A stretch of DNA of 56,566 nt from DAMBHY01 sp032068765 (lineage in GTDB: Bacteria; Bacteroidota; Bacteroidia; Bacteroidales; Dysgonomonadaceae). The translations under genes and the position numbers were made by a program. How positions within the stretch are numbered: position 1 is the stretch's first letter; every line of letters starts with the position of its first letter. Positions 27,516-35,483 of this stretch are shown here, one piece after another. The notes beneath the pieces are model-generated. The model did no database searches, was not told where the DNA came from, and saw nothing but the letters and a program-made list of their open reading frames with translations. Where the stretch lies: positions 1 through 56,566 of the forward strand of contig DAMBHY010000015.1 in NCBI GenBank assembly GCA_032068765.1, in the 5' to 3' direction.

Positions 27516-28790
27516 ATGGGCAAAAAGAAAGAAACAATAAGCCTAATAGATACTTTTTCTGAATTCAACGAATTAAAGAATATCGACAAAGGAACTCTCA
27601 TCACAGTTTTGGAAGATTCTTTCCGCAACGTTATTACAAAAATGAACGGGACAGATGAGAATTTTGACATCATTATAAATCCGGACAAGGGCGATTTAGA
27701 AATCTGGCGAAATCGCATAATTGTAGAAGACGGCGAATTGGAAGACCCAAATTTAGAAATTTCATTGAGCGAAGCTCAGAAAATAGATCCCGAATTTGAA
27801 GTTGGAGAAGACTTTACAGACGAGATGCACCTTGAGGATTTTGGTCGCCGCGTAATTCTTAACCTTCGTCAGACACTTGCTTCCAAAATTCTGGAACTAG
27901 AAAAAGATAATTTATACAACCTTTATAAAGATAAAGTAGGTCAGATTGTTTCCGGCGAAGTTTATCAGGTATGGAAAAAAGAACTTTTGCTCTTGGATGA
28001 CGACCATAATGAACTAATTTTGCCAAAAACAGAACAAATTCCAAGTGACTTTTTCCGCAAAGGCGACCATGCTCTTGCAGTAGTAAGCCGAGTGGAAAAT
28101 AAAAATAATAATCCGAAAATTATTCTTTCACGTACGGCAAATGCATTTTTAGAAAGATTATTCGAACGTGAAATTCCTGAAATTGCAGATGGTCTTATTA
28201 CCATAAAGGGAATTGCGCGTATTCCTGGTGAACGTGCTAAAGTGGCAGTAGAAGCTTACGATGACAGAATTGATCCAGTAGGAGCTTGTGTAGGTATGAA
28301 AGGTTTCAGAATTCATGGAATTGTTCGCGAATTGAGAAATGAAAACATCGACGTAATTAACTATACGTCAAACACTTCTCTTTTCATACAAAGAGCATTG
28401 AGTCCTGCACGCATCAATTCTATACAAATTAAGGAAGACGATAAACGCGCAGAAGTATTTTTAGCACCTGAAGAAGTTTCCTTGGCCATAGGTAAAGGTG
28501 GAGCAAATATCAAACTTGCGTCCATGTTAACCGGATATAACATCGAAGTATTCCGCGATATAGACGGAGTAGATGAAGAAGATATTTATTTAGATGAATT
28601 CCGGGATGAAATAGACGGTTGGGTGATTGATCAATTGAAACGTATTGGATGTTCTACAGCTAAAAATGTATTAGCTATGGGACGCGATAAAATCATCAGA
28701 GAAGCTGATTTAGAGGAAGATACCGTGGATGAAATTATAGACATTATTTCATCTGAATTTGAAGACGAAGACGAAACAACTGAAGAGTAA
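27516..28790 (+). CDS. nusA: Transcription termination/antitermination factor NusA
   Basis: Binds RNA polymerase and controls pausing, termination and antitermination. 424 residues: N-terminal polymerase-binding domain (1-125), S1 domain (about 132-200, GQIVSGEVYQVWKKELLLL), then KH1 and KH2 with ISRTANAFLERLFEREIPEI replaced here by LSRTANAFLERLF, VGACVGMKGFRIHGIVREL and SLAIGKGGANIKLASMLTGY. A short acidic C terminus includes helix-hairpin-helix-like residues. Conserved place between rimP and infB. Confidence 0.97.
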   Translation: MGKKKETISLIDTFSEFNELKNIDKGTLITVLEDSFRNVITKMNGTDENFDIIINPDKGDLEIWRNRIIVEDGELEDPNLEISLSEAQKIDPEFEVGEDFTDEMHLEDFGRRVILNLRQTLASKILELEKDNLYNLYKDKVGQIVSGEVYQVWKKELLLLDDDHNELILPKTEQIPSDFFRKGDHALAVVSRVENKNNNPKIILSRTANAFLERLFEREIPEIADGLITIKGIARIPGERAKVAVEAYDDRIDPVGACVGMKGFRIHGIVRELRNENIDVINYTSNTSLFIQRALSPARINSIQIKEDDKRAEVFLAPEEVSLAIGKGGANIKLASMLTGYNIEVFRDIDGVDEEDIYLDEFRDEIDGWVIDQLKRIGCSTAKNVLAMGRDKIIREADLEEDTVDEIIDIISSEFEDEDETTEE

Positions 28791-28845
28791 CAAAATCGCT
28801 GTCTGTTCACAAAAAAAATATTAAAGAAAGGACTAAACTATATAT

Positions 28846-31809
28846 ATGTCTGAAAGATTAAGTAAAATAGCAAGAACATTAAATGTTGGAATTAGTACTA
28901 TTACTGAATTCCTTCAAAAAAAAGGCTTTGCAGTCGAAAGTAATCCAAATGCTAAAATTGATGATGAACAGTACGATTTGTTGATCCAGGAATTTGGTAA
29001 AGATCTAAATATTCATCGTGAAAGAAATAAAACTCACGATCGAAATAAAGCAAATAAGGAAACTCAAACATCTGATGACTCAACAAATATAAAGAATGAG
29101 CCAGAAGTAATTAAAACTGAAATTCCAGATCAGTTAATACCTCATTTCAATATTATTGGTAATATTGATTTGGAAAACAATATTAAAAAAGAGGAAAAAG
29201 AAGAATCATTATTTACTTCTTCAGAATCAACAGAAAATATTCCATCTGTCAATTTAAAAGAAACGATTTCTTCTGAAGAAATCATTCCTGAGAATAAGTC
29301 TGAGGATAATAATGAAATAGATAATTCTTCTATTCAACCGCAAAATAGCAACTTCAAAACTGAAGTTAAGAATAAAGAAACTGAAAAAGTTGAAAAAGAA
29401 CTTGTAAATGATAATTCTTTAATTGATATTCCACAAACTAATAATTCAGAGGGTGATTTAGAGACTTCCCAAATCGTCGAAAAAGAAGATATTAAAGAAG
29501 CTGAATCTGAATCCGTTGATACAGAAGTTTCAACATCAAAGGAGGGAGAAATTTTCCGCATCAATAATAAGAAGATCGAATCAAACATTGTTGTTACAGG
29601 AAAAATCGACTTAGATTCTATTAACGACAAAACTCGTCCTGCAAGAAAAAGCAAAGCTCAACGTAAAAAAGAACGTATAGAAAGGGAACAAAATGCCCAA
29701 ACCGATAAACCAACTCTCGTAAAAAAAGAAACTACAACAGACGGTCCGAAAAAAACCCTTATCAAAGCTAATGACGAAGAAAATAAAAAAAGAAAACGTC
29801 AACGCATTAGTAAGGAAAAAGTAAACATCGATAAACCAGGGAATTACGATGCCTCTAAAGAAAAAGATCGGAGACGTACTTTAAAGAAACCGAATAAAGT
29901 AGAGGTAAGCGATGAAGATGTTCAAAAACAAATTAAAGAAACTTTAGCGCGGCTTACCGAGAAAAAAGGTCAAAAAACTGGTGCAAAACACCGTCGTGAA
30001 AAACGTGATGCTTTTTCTCAAAAACAACAAGAAGAGCATCTACGTCAAGAAGAAGAAAGCCGCATATTGGAACTTACCGAGTTCGTTACGGCAAACGACT
30101 TGGCAAACATGATGGACGTTCCGGTTGTTCAGGTAATTTCAACTTGTATGAGTTTGGGTGTTATGGTTGCTATCAACCAACGTTTGGATGCAGAAACAAT
30201 AAATATTGTTGCGGAAGAATTTGGTTATAAAACAAAATTCGTAAGTGCAGATGTAGTAGAAGCAATCAACGAAGAAGAAGATAGTCCTGAAGATTTGGTT
30301 TCGCGTCCCCCAATTGTAACTGTGATGGGTCACGTTGACCACGGAAAAACATCTTTATTGGATAACATCCGTAAAACTAACATTATTGCGGGTGAAGCTG
30401 GAGGTATTACTCAGCACATCGGTGCATATAATGTAAAACTGGCAGATGGCAGGAAAATAACATTCCTAGATACTCCGGGTCACGAAGCTTTTACTGCAAT
30501 GCGTGCACGTGGAGCAAAAGTAACCGACGTAGCGATTATTATTGTAGCAGCGGATGACAGCGTCATGCCTCAGACTGTTGAAGCAATTAACCACGCGAGT
30601 GCAGCAGGTGTGCCCATCGTATTTGCTATAAATAAAATTGACAAACCAGGAGCAAATCCTGACAAAATAAAAGAACGCCTAGCTGAAATGAACTATCTTG
30701 TGGAAGAATGGGGTGGAAAATACCAGTCTCAGGACATATCTGCAAAACAAGGTATAGGTGTAAATGAATTGTTGGAAAAAGTATTGTTGGAAGCAGATTT
30801 ACTGGAATTGAAAGCCAATCCTGAACGTAATTCTGTAGGTTCCGTAATTGAATCTTCTTTAGATAAGGGAAGAGGCTATGTGGCTACGGTGTTGGTTGAA
30901 AACGGAACTTTGAAACAAGGTGACATGGTTCTTGCAGGTTCGTATTTTGGACGTGTAAAAGCCATGTTTAATGAAAGAAATCAAAAAATATCAAAAGCAG
31001 GACCTTCTGAACCGGCTCTTATTTTAGGGCTGAACGGAGCACCTCAAGCCGGCGATAAATTTCACGTTCTTAAAAATGAACAAGAAGCGCGTTCTATTGC
31101 TAACCGCAGAGAACAACTACAAAGAGAACAATCAATCCGTACGCAAAAATTACTTACTTTGGATGACATTGGTCGCCGCATAGCAATCGGTAATTTCCAA
31201 CAATTAAATATCATTGTAAAAGGTGACGTAGACGGATCCGTAGAAGCATTGTCAGATTCTTTAATCAGATTATCTACAGAAGAAATTCAAGTAAATGTAA
31301 TACACAAAGCAGTCGGTCAAATCTCTGAGTCTGACATTACACTTGCTGCTGCTTCAGATGCAATTATTATCGGATTCCAAGTTCGCCCATCATTAGCTGC
31401 GAGAAAAGAAGCCGAAAAAGAAGGTGTTGACATCCGCCTTTATTCAATTATCTATGACGCAATAGAAGAAGTAACTGCCGCTATGGAAGGTATGTTATCT
31501 CCTGAGATTAAAGAAGAAGTTACTGCAAACATAGAAGTCCGCGAGGTATTCAAAATTACAAAAGTTGGAACCGTTGCTGGATGTATGGTTAAAGATGGTA
31601 AGGTAAAACGTTCAAACAAAGTAAGATTAGTTCGTGATGGTATTGTTATCTATACAGGAGAATTGGATTCTTTGAAACGTTTCAAAGATGATGTTAAAGA
31701 AGTTACTTCGGGTTACGAATGTGGACTTAGCATTAAAAACTTTAATGACATCAAAGTAGGAGATGTTGTTGAAGCCTTCGAAGAAATTGAAGTTAAGAAA
31801 AAACTATAA
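28846..31809 (+). CDS. infB: Translation initiation factor IF-2
   Basis: GTPase that brings fMet-tRNA to the 30S subunit. 987 residues with a long, charged, low-complexity N-terminal region (about 60-430, Glu/Lys/Ser rich) after an IF2-N motif (RLSKIARTLNVGISTITEFLQKKG). The G domain begins with GHVDHGKTS near 495, then DTPGHEAFTAMRARGAKVTD and NKIDKPGANPDKIKE, followed by the beta-barrel and C-terminal domains (ITKVGTVAGCMVKDGKV). The ATG at 28846 fits the start of known homologues. Confidence 0.97.
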   Translation: MSERLSKIARTLNVGISTITEFLQKKGFAVESNPNAKIDDEQYDLLIQEFGKDLNIHRERNKTHDRNKANKETQTSDDSTNIKNEPEVIKTEIPDQLIPHFNIIGNIDLENNIKKEEKEESLFTSSESTENIPSVNLKETISSEEIIPENKSEDNNEIDNSSIQPQNSNFKTEVKNKETEKVEKELVNDNSLIDIPQTNNSEGDLETSQIVEKEDIKEAESESVDTEVSTSKEGEIFRINNKKIESNIVVTGKIDLDSINDKTRPARKSKAQRKKERIEREQNAQTDKPTLVKKETTTDGPKKTLIKANDEENKKRKRQRISKEKVNIDKPGNYDASKEKDRRRTLKKPNKVEVSDEDVQKQIKETLARLTEKKGQKTGAKHRREKRDAFSQKQQEEHLRQEEESRILELTEFVTANDLANMMDVPVVQVISTCMSLGVMVAINQRLDAETINIVAEEFGYKTKFVSADVVEAINEEEDSPEDLVSRPPIVTVMGHVDHGKTSLLDNIRKTNIIAGEAGGITQHIGAYNVKLADGRKITFLDTPGHEAFTAMRARGAKVTDVAIIIVAADDSVMPQTVEAINHASAAGVPIVFAINKIDKPGANPDKIKERLAEMNYLVEEWGGKYQSQDISAKQGIGVNELLEKVLLEADLLELKANPERNSVGSVIESSLDKGRGYVATVLVENGTLKQGDMVLAGSYFGRVKAMFNERNQKISKAGPSEPALILGLNGAPQAGDKFHVLKNEQEARSIANRREQLQREQSIRTQKLLTLDDIGRRIAIGNFQQLNIIVKGDVDGSVEALSDSLIRLSTEEIQVNVIHKAVGQISESDITLAAASDAIIIGFQVRPSLAARKEAEKEGVDIRLYSIIYDAIEEVTAAMEGMLSPEIKEEVTANIEVREVFKITKVGTVAGCMVKDGKVKRSNKVRLVRDGIVIYTGELDSLKRFKDDVKEVTSGYECGLSIKNFNDIKVGDVVEAFEEIEVKKKL

Positions 31810-31811
31810 TT

Positions 31812-31951
31812 TATTTCAAAAACCAGTTGACATTGTAATTTAATAATTCTTTACCCTGAGGAAAGGCAGCATCTGCACATCTCAACAATGGCAGATGCTG
31901 TCCCAACACCTGGTAAATTATAATTACAACTGTTAACTGCTGGTTGAAATA
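31812..31951. ncRNA. 140-nt rod-like structured element (6S-like candidate)
   Basis: The two halves pair over almost the whole length. The outer stem is built from tatttc..aaccag..tgtaatt..tttacc on the left and their complements on the right, with a few bulges. A symmetric internal loop of about 10 nt on each side follows (ctgaggaaag / cccaacacct). A near-perfect 12-bp apical stem, with one G-U pair (ggcagcatctgc / gcagatgctgtc), carries a 14-nt loop. A long rod with a central bubble recalls 6S RNA, but no clear promoter or terminator is visible, so a leader of the next gene or a palindromic mobile repeat remain possible. Strand is uncertain. Confidence 0.45.
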
Positions 31952-31974
31952 TAAAACTTATAAACCAATTAGTT

Positions 31975-32490
31975 ATGATGAAAAAAATATTTTTAACTTG
32001 TTTGCTATTGGTTGTTATAACCATCTCAACATTTGCTCAGACTTTTTCTGGTATTGCTTATGTCAATACCTCAGAATTAATAAACTCTTTACCTCAAAAG
32101 AAAGAAGCTTCTGAAAAACTCGCATTATTGAGTAAAAATTATAAAAATGAACTTCAAGTAATGCAAAACGAGTATAACAAAAAATACTCCGATTTTGTAA
32201 CTTATCAGAATACGCTTGCCGAAAATATTAAAGTACGAAGAATGCAAGAACTTACCGAACTGGAGATGAAAATTGAAACGTTTACGGAGGTAATTCAAAA
32301 AGATTTGGAAGAACAAGAAAAAGTACTCCTTGAGCCACTCAGAACAAGAGTAATGAATGCTATAAAAGCTGTAGGGATTGAACAAAACCTGACAGTAATC
32401 TATGATACCTCCGACAAAGGGATTGTATTTGTGTCTCCAAATGCCCAAGATATTAACAGGCTTGTTAGAAATAAACTCGGTTATAATTAA
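31975..32490 (+). CDS. OmpH/Skp-family periplasmic chaperone
   Basis: 171 residues. Signal peptide (KKIFLTCLLLVVITISTFAQ), then the family opening FSGIAYVNTSELINSLPQKKEA, a long coiled-coil (about 45-125) and a closing beta segment IYDTSDKGIVFVSPNAQDINRLV. Skp-type trimers hold unfolded outer-membrane proteins in the periplasm. Three nucleotides before murI, so co-transcribed. In other Bacteroidota such genes stand next to bamA; that is not so here. Confidence 0.88.
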   Translation: MMKKIFLTCLLLVVITISTFAQTFSGIAYVNTSELINSLPQKKEASEKLALLSKNYKNELQVMQNEYNKKYSDFVTYQNTLAENIKVRRMQELTELEMKIETFTEVIQKDLEEQEKVLLEPLRTRVMNAIKAVGIEQNLTVIYDTSDKGIVFVSPNAQDINRLVRNKLGYN

Positions 32491-32492
32491 AT

Positions 32493-33317
32493 ATGCAACT
32501 ATCTCGAATTGGTATTTTTGATTCGGGTTATGGAGGATTAACCATTTTGTCTTCTATCCGTTCTTTAATGCCGGAATATGACTATATCTATTTAGGAGAT
32601 AATGCACGCGCGCCATATGGCAGCCGTTCTTTTGAACTGGTATATGAATTTACATGGGAAGCTGTTAAGTGGTTATTTAATCAAGGTTGTGAACTAGTAA
32701 TTCTTGCATGCAACACAGCTTCCGCCAAAGCACTGAGAACTATACAGCAACAAAATCTGCCCAAAGAATTCCCTGAACGAAGAGTACTTGGCGTTATCCG
32801 CCCAACAGCGGAGATTATTGGAGAAATTTCACAGACACGCCACGTTGGAATTTTGGGAACTGAAGGTACAATTCAATCTGAATCGTACGATATAGAAATT
32901 AGCAAACTTCATCCGGATATAAAAGTTACCGGAGAAGCTTGTCCCATGTGGGTTCCTTTGGTAGAAAATATGGAATATAACAAACCAGGTGCAGATTATT
33001 TTGTAAAACAGCATCTGAATAACCTTTATCAAAAGGATTCTAAAATCGATACTGTTATTCTTGCTTGTACACATTACCCGTTGCTTATACAAAAAATCAA
33101 AGAGTTTTCACCGAAAAGTTTTACGGTTATAGCACAGGGCGGGCATGTAGCAAAGAGTCTTAAAGATTATTTATACCGCCATCCCGAAATCGAAACTAAA
33201 TGTTCTAAAAATCAAACTATAAAGTATGTAACCACCGAAAATTCTGAGAAATTTTCCAAACTTGCATCTTTGTTTTTGAATGAAAAAATTACAGCACAAA
33301 AAATAATTCTTCCATAA
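32493..33317 (+). CDS. murI: Glutamate racemase
   Basis: Cofactor-free racemase that makes D-glutamate for peptidoglycan. 274 residues. Opening IGIFDSGYGGLTILSSI, YIYLGDNARAPYGSRS, first catalytic Cys in VILACNTASAKAL and second in VILACTHYPLLIQKI. Both cysteines are present, so the enzyme should be active. It lies between the OmpH-type chaperone (2-nt gap) and the CvpA-like gene (7-nt gap). Confidence 0.96.
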   Translation: MQLSRIGIFDSGYGGLTILSSIRSLMPEYDYIYLGDNARAPYGSRSFELVYEFTWEAVKWLFNQGCELVILACNTASAKALRTIQQQNLPKEFPERRVLGVIRPTAEIIGEISQTRHVGILGTEGTIQSESYDIEISKLHPDIKVTGEACPMWVPLVENMEYNKPGADYFVKQHLNNLYQKDSKIDTVILACTHYPLLIQKIKEFSPKSFTVIAQGGHVAKSLKDYLYRHPEIETKCSKNQTIKYVTTENSEKFSKLASLFLNEKITAQKIILP

Positions 33318-33324
33318 AATAAAC

Positions 33325-33894
33325 ATGAACTGGTTTGATATAGTTTGCGGCATCATATTACTTGCAGCATTTTTTGGGGGAATTAAGAAAGGTTTCATCA
33401 TGCAGCTGGCAAAATTTGTGGGTATACTTGCAGCAATCCTTTTTTCTAGTAAACTGGCAAAGATTATTATGCCGACTATTACCGACCTTCTTTCACTTTC
33501 TGCAAGAACTGCACCCGCTGTTTCATATCTCGCTTCGTTTATCCTCTTGGTTGTAATAGTAATGATTGTGTGTAAAAGCATGCAATCAATCTTCGAGAAA
33601 GTATATTTGGGAGGTCTCAATAAGTTGTTGGGTGGCGTATTTTCCGTTTTTACATCTATACTTATTCTCAGCATGTTTCTTAATCTCATCCTTATGGTGG
33701 ACAAAAGAGAAAGAATTATCAAACACGATATAAGACAAAATGCTATTCTATATCCAATGGTAAAAATGGTGACACCGGCTGTAGCACCTTTTCTTAAGAA
33801 GGAAGTTTGGAGGAAATATCTCCCAAAACAGCAACAAAAGGAAATGGTAAACGACAGCATACAAACTGCTTCAGAAGATTTACATATAATTTAA
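33325..33894 (+). CDS. CvpA-family membrane protein
   Basis: 189 residues with four membrane helices (about 1-20, 26-45, 65-86, 102-122) and the typical start NWFDIVCGIILLAAFFGGIKKGFIMQLAKFVGILAA. CvpA proteins take part in colicin V production and biofilm or envelope stress in other bacteria; the molecular role is open. The hydrophilic tail is basic. It follows murI by 7 nt and precedes psd by 10 nt, forming a run of envelope genes. Confidence 0.86.
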   Translation: MNWFDIVCGIILLAAFFGGIKKGFIMQLAKFVGILAAILFSSKLAKIIMPTITDLLSLSARTAPAVSYLASFILLVVIVMIVCKSMQSIFEKVYLGGLNKLLGGVFSVFTSILILSMFLNLILMVDKRERIIKHDIRQNAILYPMVKMVTPAVAPFLKKEVWRKYLPKQQQKEMVNDSIQTASEDLHII

Positions 33895-33904
33895 ATACAC
33901 AAAT

Positions 33905-34627
33905 ATGGGATTTTTAATTCATCGCGAAGGTCGAAAAATATTGCTAGGATGGCTGCTCGTTTTCTTATTAATTGACGCATCTCTATATTTCATGTTTCCC
34001 AAAAGCATTGTAAGTTTAATCGCGTTTATCATTACGGGAATAATTTTTGCTTTGATGCTAAATTTTTTCCGCAAACCTCATAGAATCTACAAGGGAGAAA
34101 GGATTGGTTCAGTGAATGCTCCAACAGATGGACAAATAGTTGTGATTGAAAAGGTTTTTGAGAAAGACTATTTGAAAACCGAATGCATTCAAGTTTCTAT
34201 ATTTATGACAATATTCAATGCCCATGCTAACTGGGTCCCAGTTTCGGGTAAAGTTACAACGTGTGTTCATGAGCCAGGCAGATTTTTGGCAGCATATCTT
34301 CCAAAATCTAGTACCGAAAATGAGCGTTCGAGCATTGTTATCGAGACACCTGACGGTCATAAAATCCTTACCCGGCAAATAGCAGGTGCTGTTGCACGAA
34401 GAATTGTTACCTACCTAAAACAAGGCGAAACTTATACAATTGGAGACCCGCTTGGTTTTATTAAATTTGGCTCAAGAATGGATATTTACCTGCCTCTTGA
34501 CAGTGAAATACTCGTGAAGATGGGAGATAAAGTGAAATCCAATAGAACTATTATAGCATCTCTTCCTAAAAGAACTAATGAGAACTCAATATTTTCTAAT
34601 AAGAAAATATTGAGTTCCAATCTCTAA
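33905..34627 (+). CDS. psd: Phosphatidylserine decarboxylase proenzyme, short type
   Basis: Forms phosphatidylethanolamine from phosphatidylserine at the inner membrane. 240 residues, the short (archaeal-type) form with two N-terminal membrane helices (about 13-55). Conserved NAPTDGQIV, SIFMTIFNAHANWVPVSG and the self-cleavage site GFIKFGSRMDIYLP, where the Gly-Ser bond yields the pyruvoyl group. The C terminus (about 12 residues after TNEN) is encoded by a perfect 15-bp palindrome and looks like an add-on. The usual pssA partner is not next to it. Confidence 0.92.
   Translation: MGFLIHREGRKILLGWLLVFLLIDASLYFMFPKSIVSLIAFIITGIIFALMLNFFRKPHRIYKGERIGSVNAPTDGQIVVIEKVFEKDYLKTECIQVSIFMTIFNAHANWVPVSGKVTTCVHEPGRFLAAYLPKSSTENERSSIVIETPDGHKILTRQIAGAVARRIVTYLKQGETYTIGDPLGFIKFGSRMDIYLPLDSEILVKMGDKVKSNRTIIASLPKRTNENSIFSNKKILSSNL
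34583..34616. repeat. Perfect 15-bp palindrome in the 3' end of psd
   Basis: aactcaatattttct and agaaaatattgagtt are exact complements around a 4-nt loop (aata). It lies in the last coding bases of psd. No T run follows, though the hairpin could still end or stabilise the transcript. Confidence 0.75.
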
Positions 34628-34697
34628 TAACTAGAATATTATATAAAAAATAGGATGTAGTAGAAAAAACAAATAATTCGACTCTAAAAGTATCGAT

Positions 34698-35471
34698 TTA
34701 TGTTTGAATCTGGAAATTGTCAGCATCTTTCCAAGCCGGAAACTTCTCGCGAAATTTGTCTAGATCAGTTTTTGAAAGTTCAATGGTTTTGATATTTTGC
34801 TCACCCTCTTCAAACTCTAAAATTTTCTTTCCTTTCGCGTCTATCATCACCGAATGCCCTACGTAGTTCAGTTTCATGCCGTCCTTCCCTATCCTGTTCA
34901 CGCCTCCCACGTATGATTGATTTTCCAAAGCGCGGCCAATTAATAACGAGTCCCATGCATACATACGCGAGTCGGGAAAATTTGCCACGTATAGCAGCAA
35001 ATCATATTCATTGCTCACATTGCGACCCCAAACCGGAAAGCGAATATCGTAGCAAACCAAAACACAGATATTAAAATCCTTATAATTAACTATCAAACGG
35101 GATTTTCCGGCAGTAAAAAAATCTTCTTCTTTGCCCATTGAGAAAAGATGCCGCTTATCGGCGAACTCCATGCGTCCATCAGGAAAAACAAAAAACGCCC
35201 GGTTATAGTTTTTCCCGTTTTCTGTAATCATCACACTCCCCGTAATCGCCAAATTATTTTTTTGCGTACACTCTTTTAAAAAGGCAATAGTTTTTCCTTC
35301 CATGGTTTCAGCCAAGTCAGGACGGTCTGTGCAAAATCCGGTAGAGAACATTTCTGGAAGAACTAGTAAATCAGTTTTGCCCTTAAGTGAAGCAGAAGTT
35401 TTTTCCAGATTCTGAAGGTTTGCCGCTTTATCTGCCCATACAATGTCGGTTTGAAGTAATGAAATACGCAT
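34698..35471 (-). CDS. Carbon-nitrogen hydrolase (omega-amidase-like)
   Basis: Nitrilase-superfamily amidase, 257 residues. The Glu-Lys-Cys triad is visible: DLLVLPEMFSTGF (Glu about 41), FADKRHLFSMGKE (Lys about 104) and ICVLVCYDIRFPVWGRN (Cys about 139). This arrangement resembles YafV/Nit2 omega-amidases, which hydrolyse alpha-ketoglutaramate; the substrate here is inferred. It is 12 nt after the beta-mannosidase gene on the same strand. Confidence 0.85.
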   Translation of the reverse strand: MRISLLQTDIVWADKAANLQNLEKTSASLKGKTDLLVLPEMFSTGFCTDRPDLAETMEGKTIAFLKECTQKNNLAITGSVMITENGKNYNRAFFVFPDGRMEFADKRHLFSMGKEEDFFTAGKSRLIVNYKDFNICVLVCYDIRFPVWGRNVSNEYDLLLYVANFPDSRMYAWDSLLIGRALENQSYVGGVNRIGKDGMKLNYVGHSVMIDAKGKKILEFEEGEQNIKTIELSKTDLDKFREKFPAWKDADNFQIQT

Positions 35472-35483
35472 CTTCTTAAGTTT

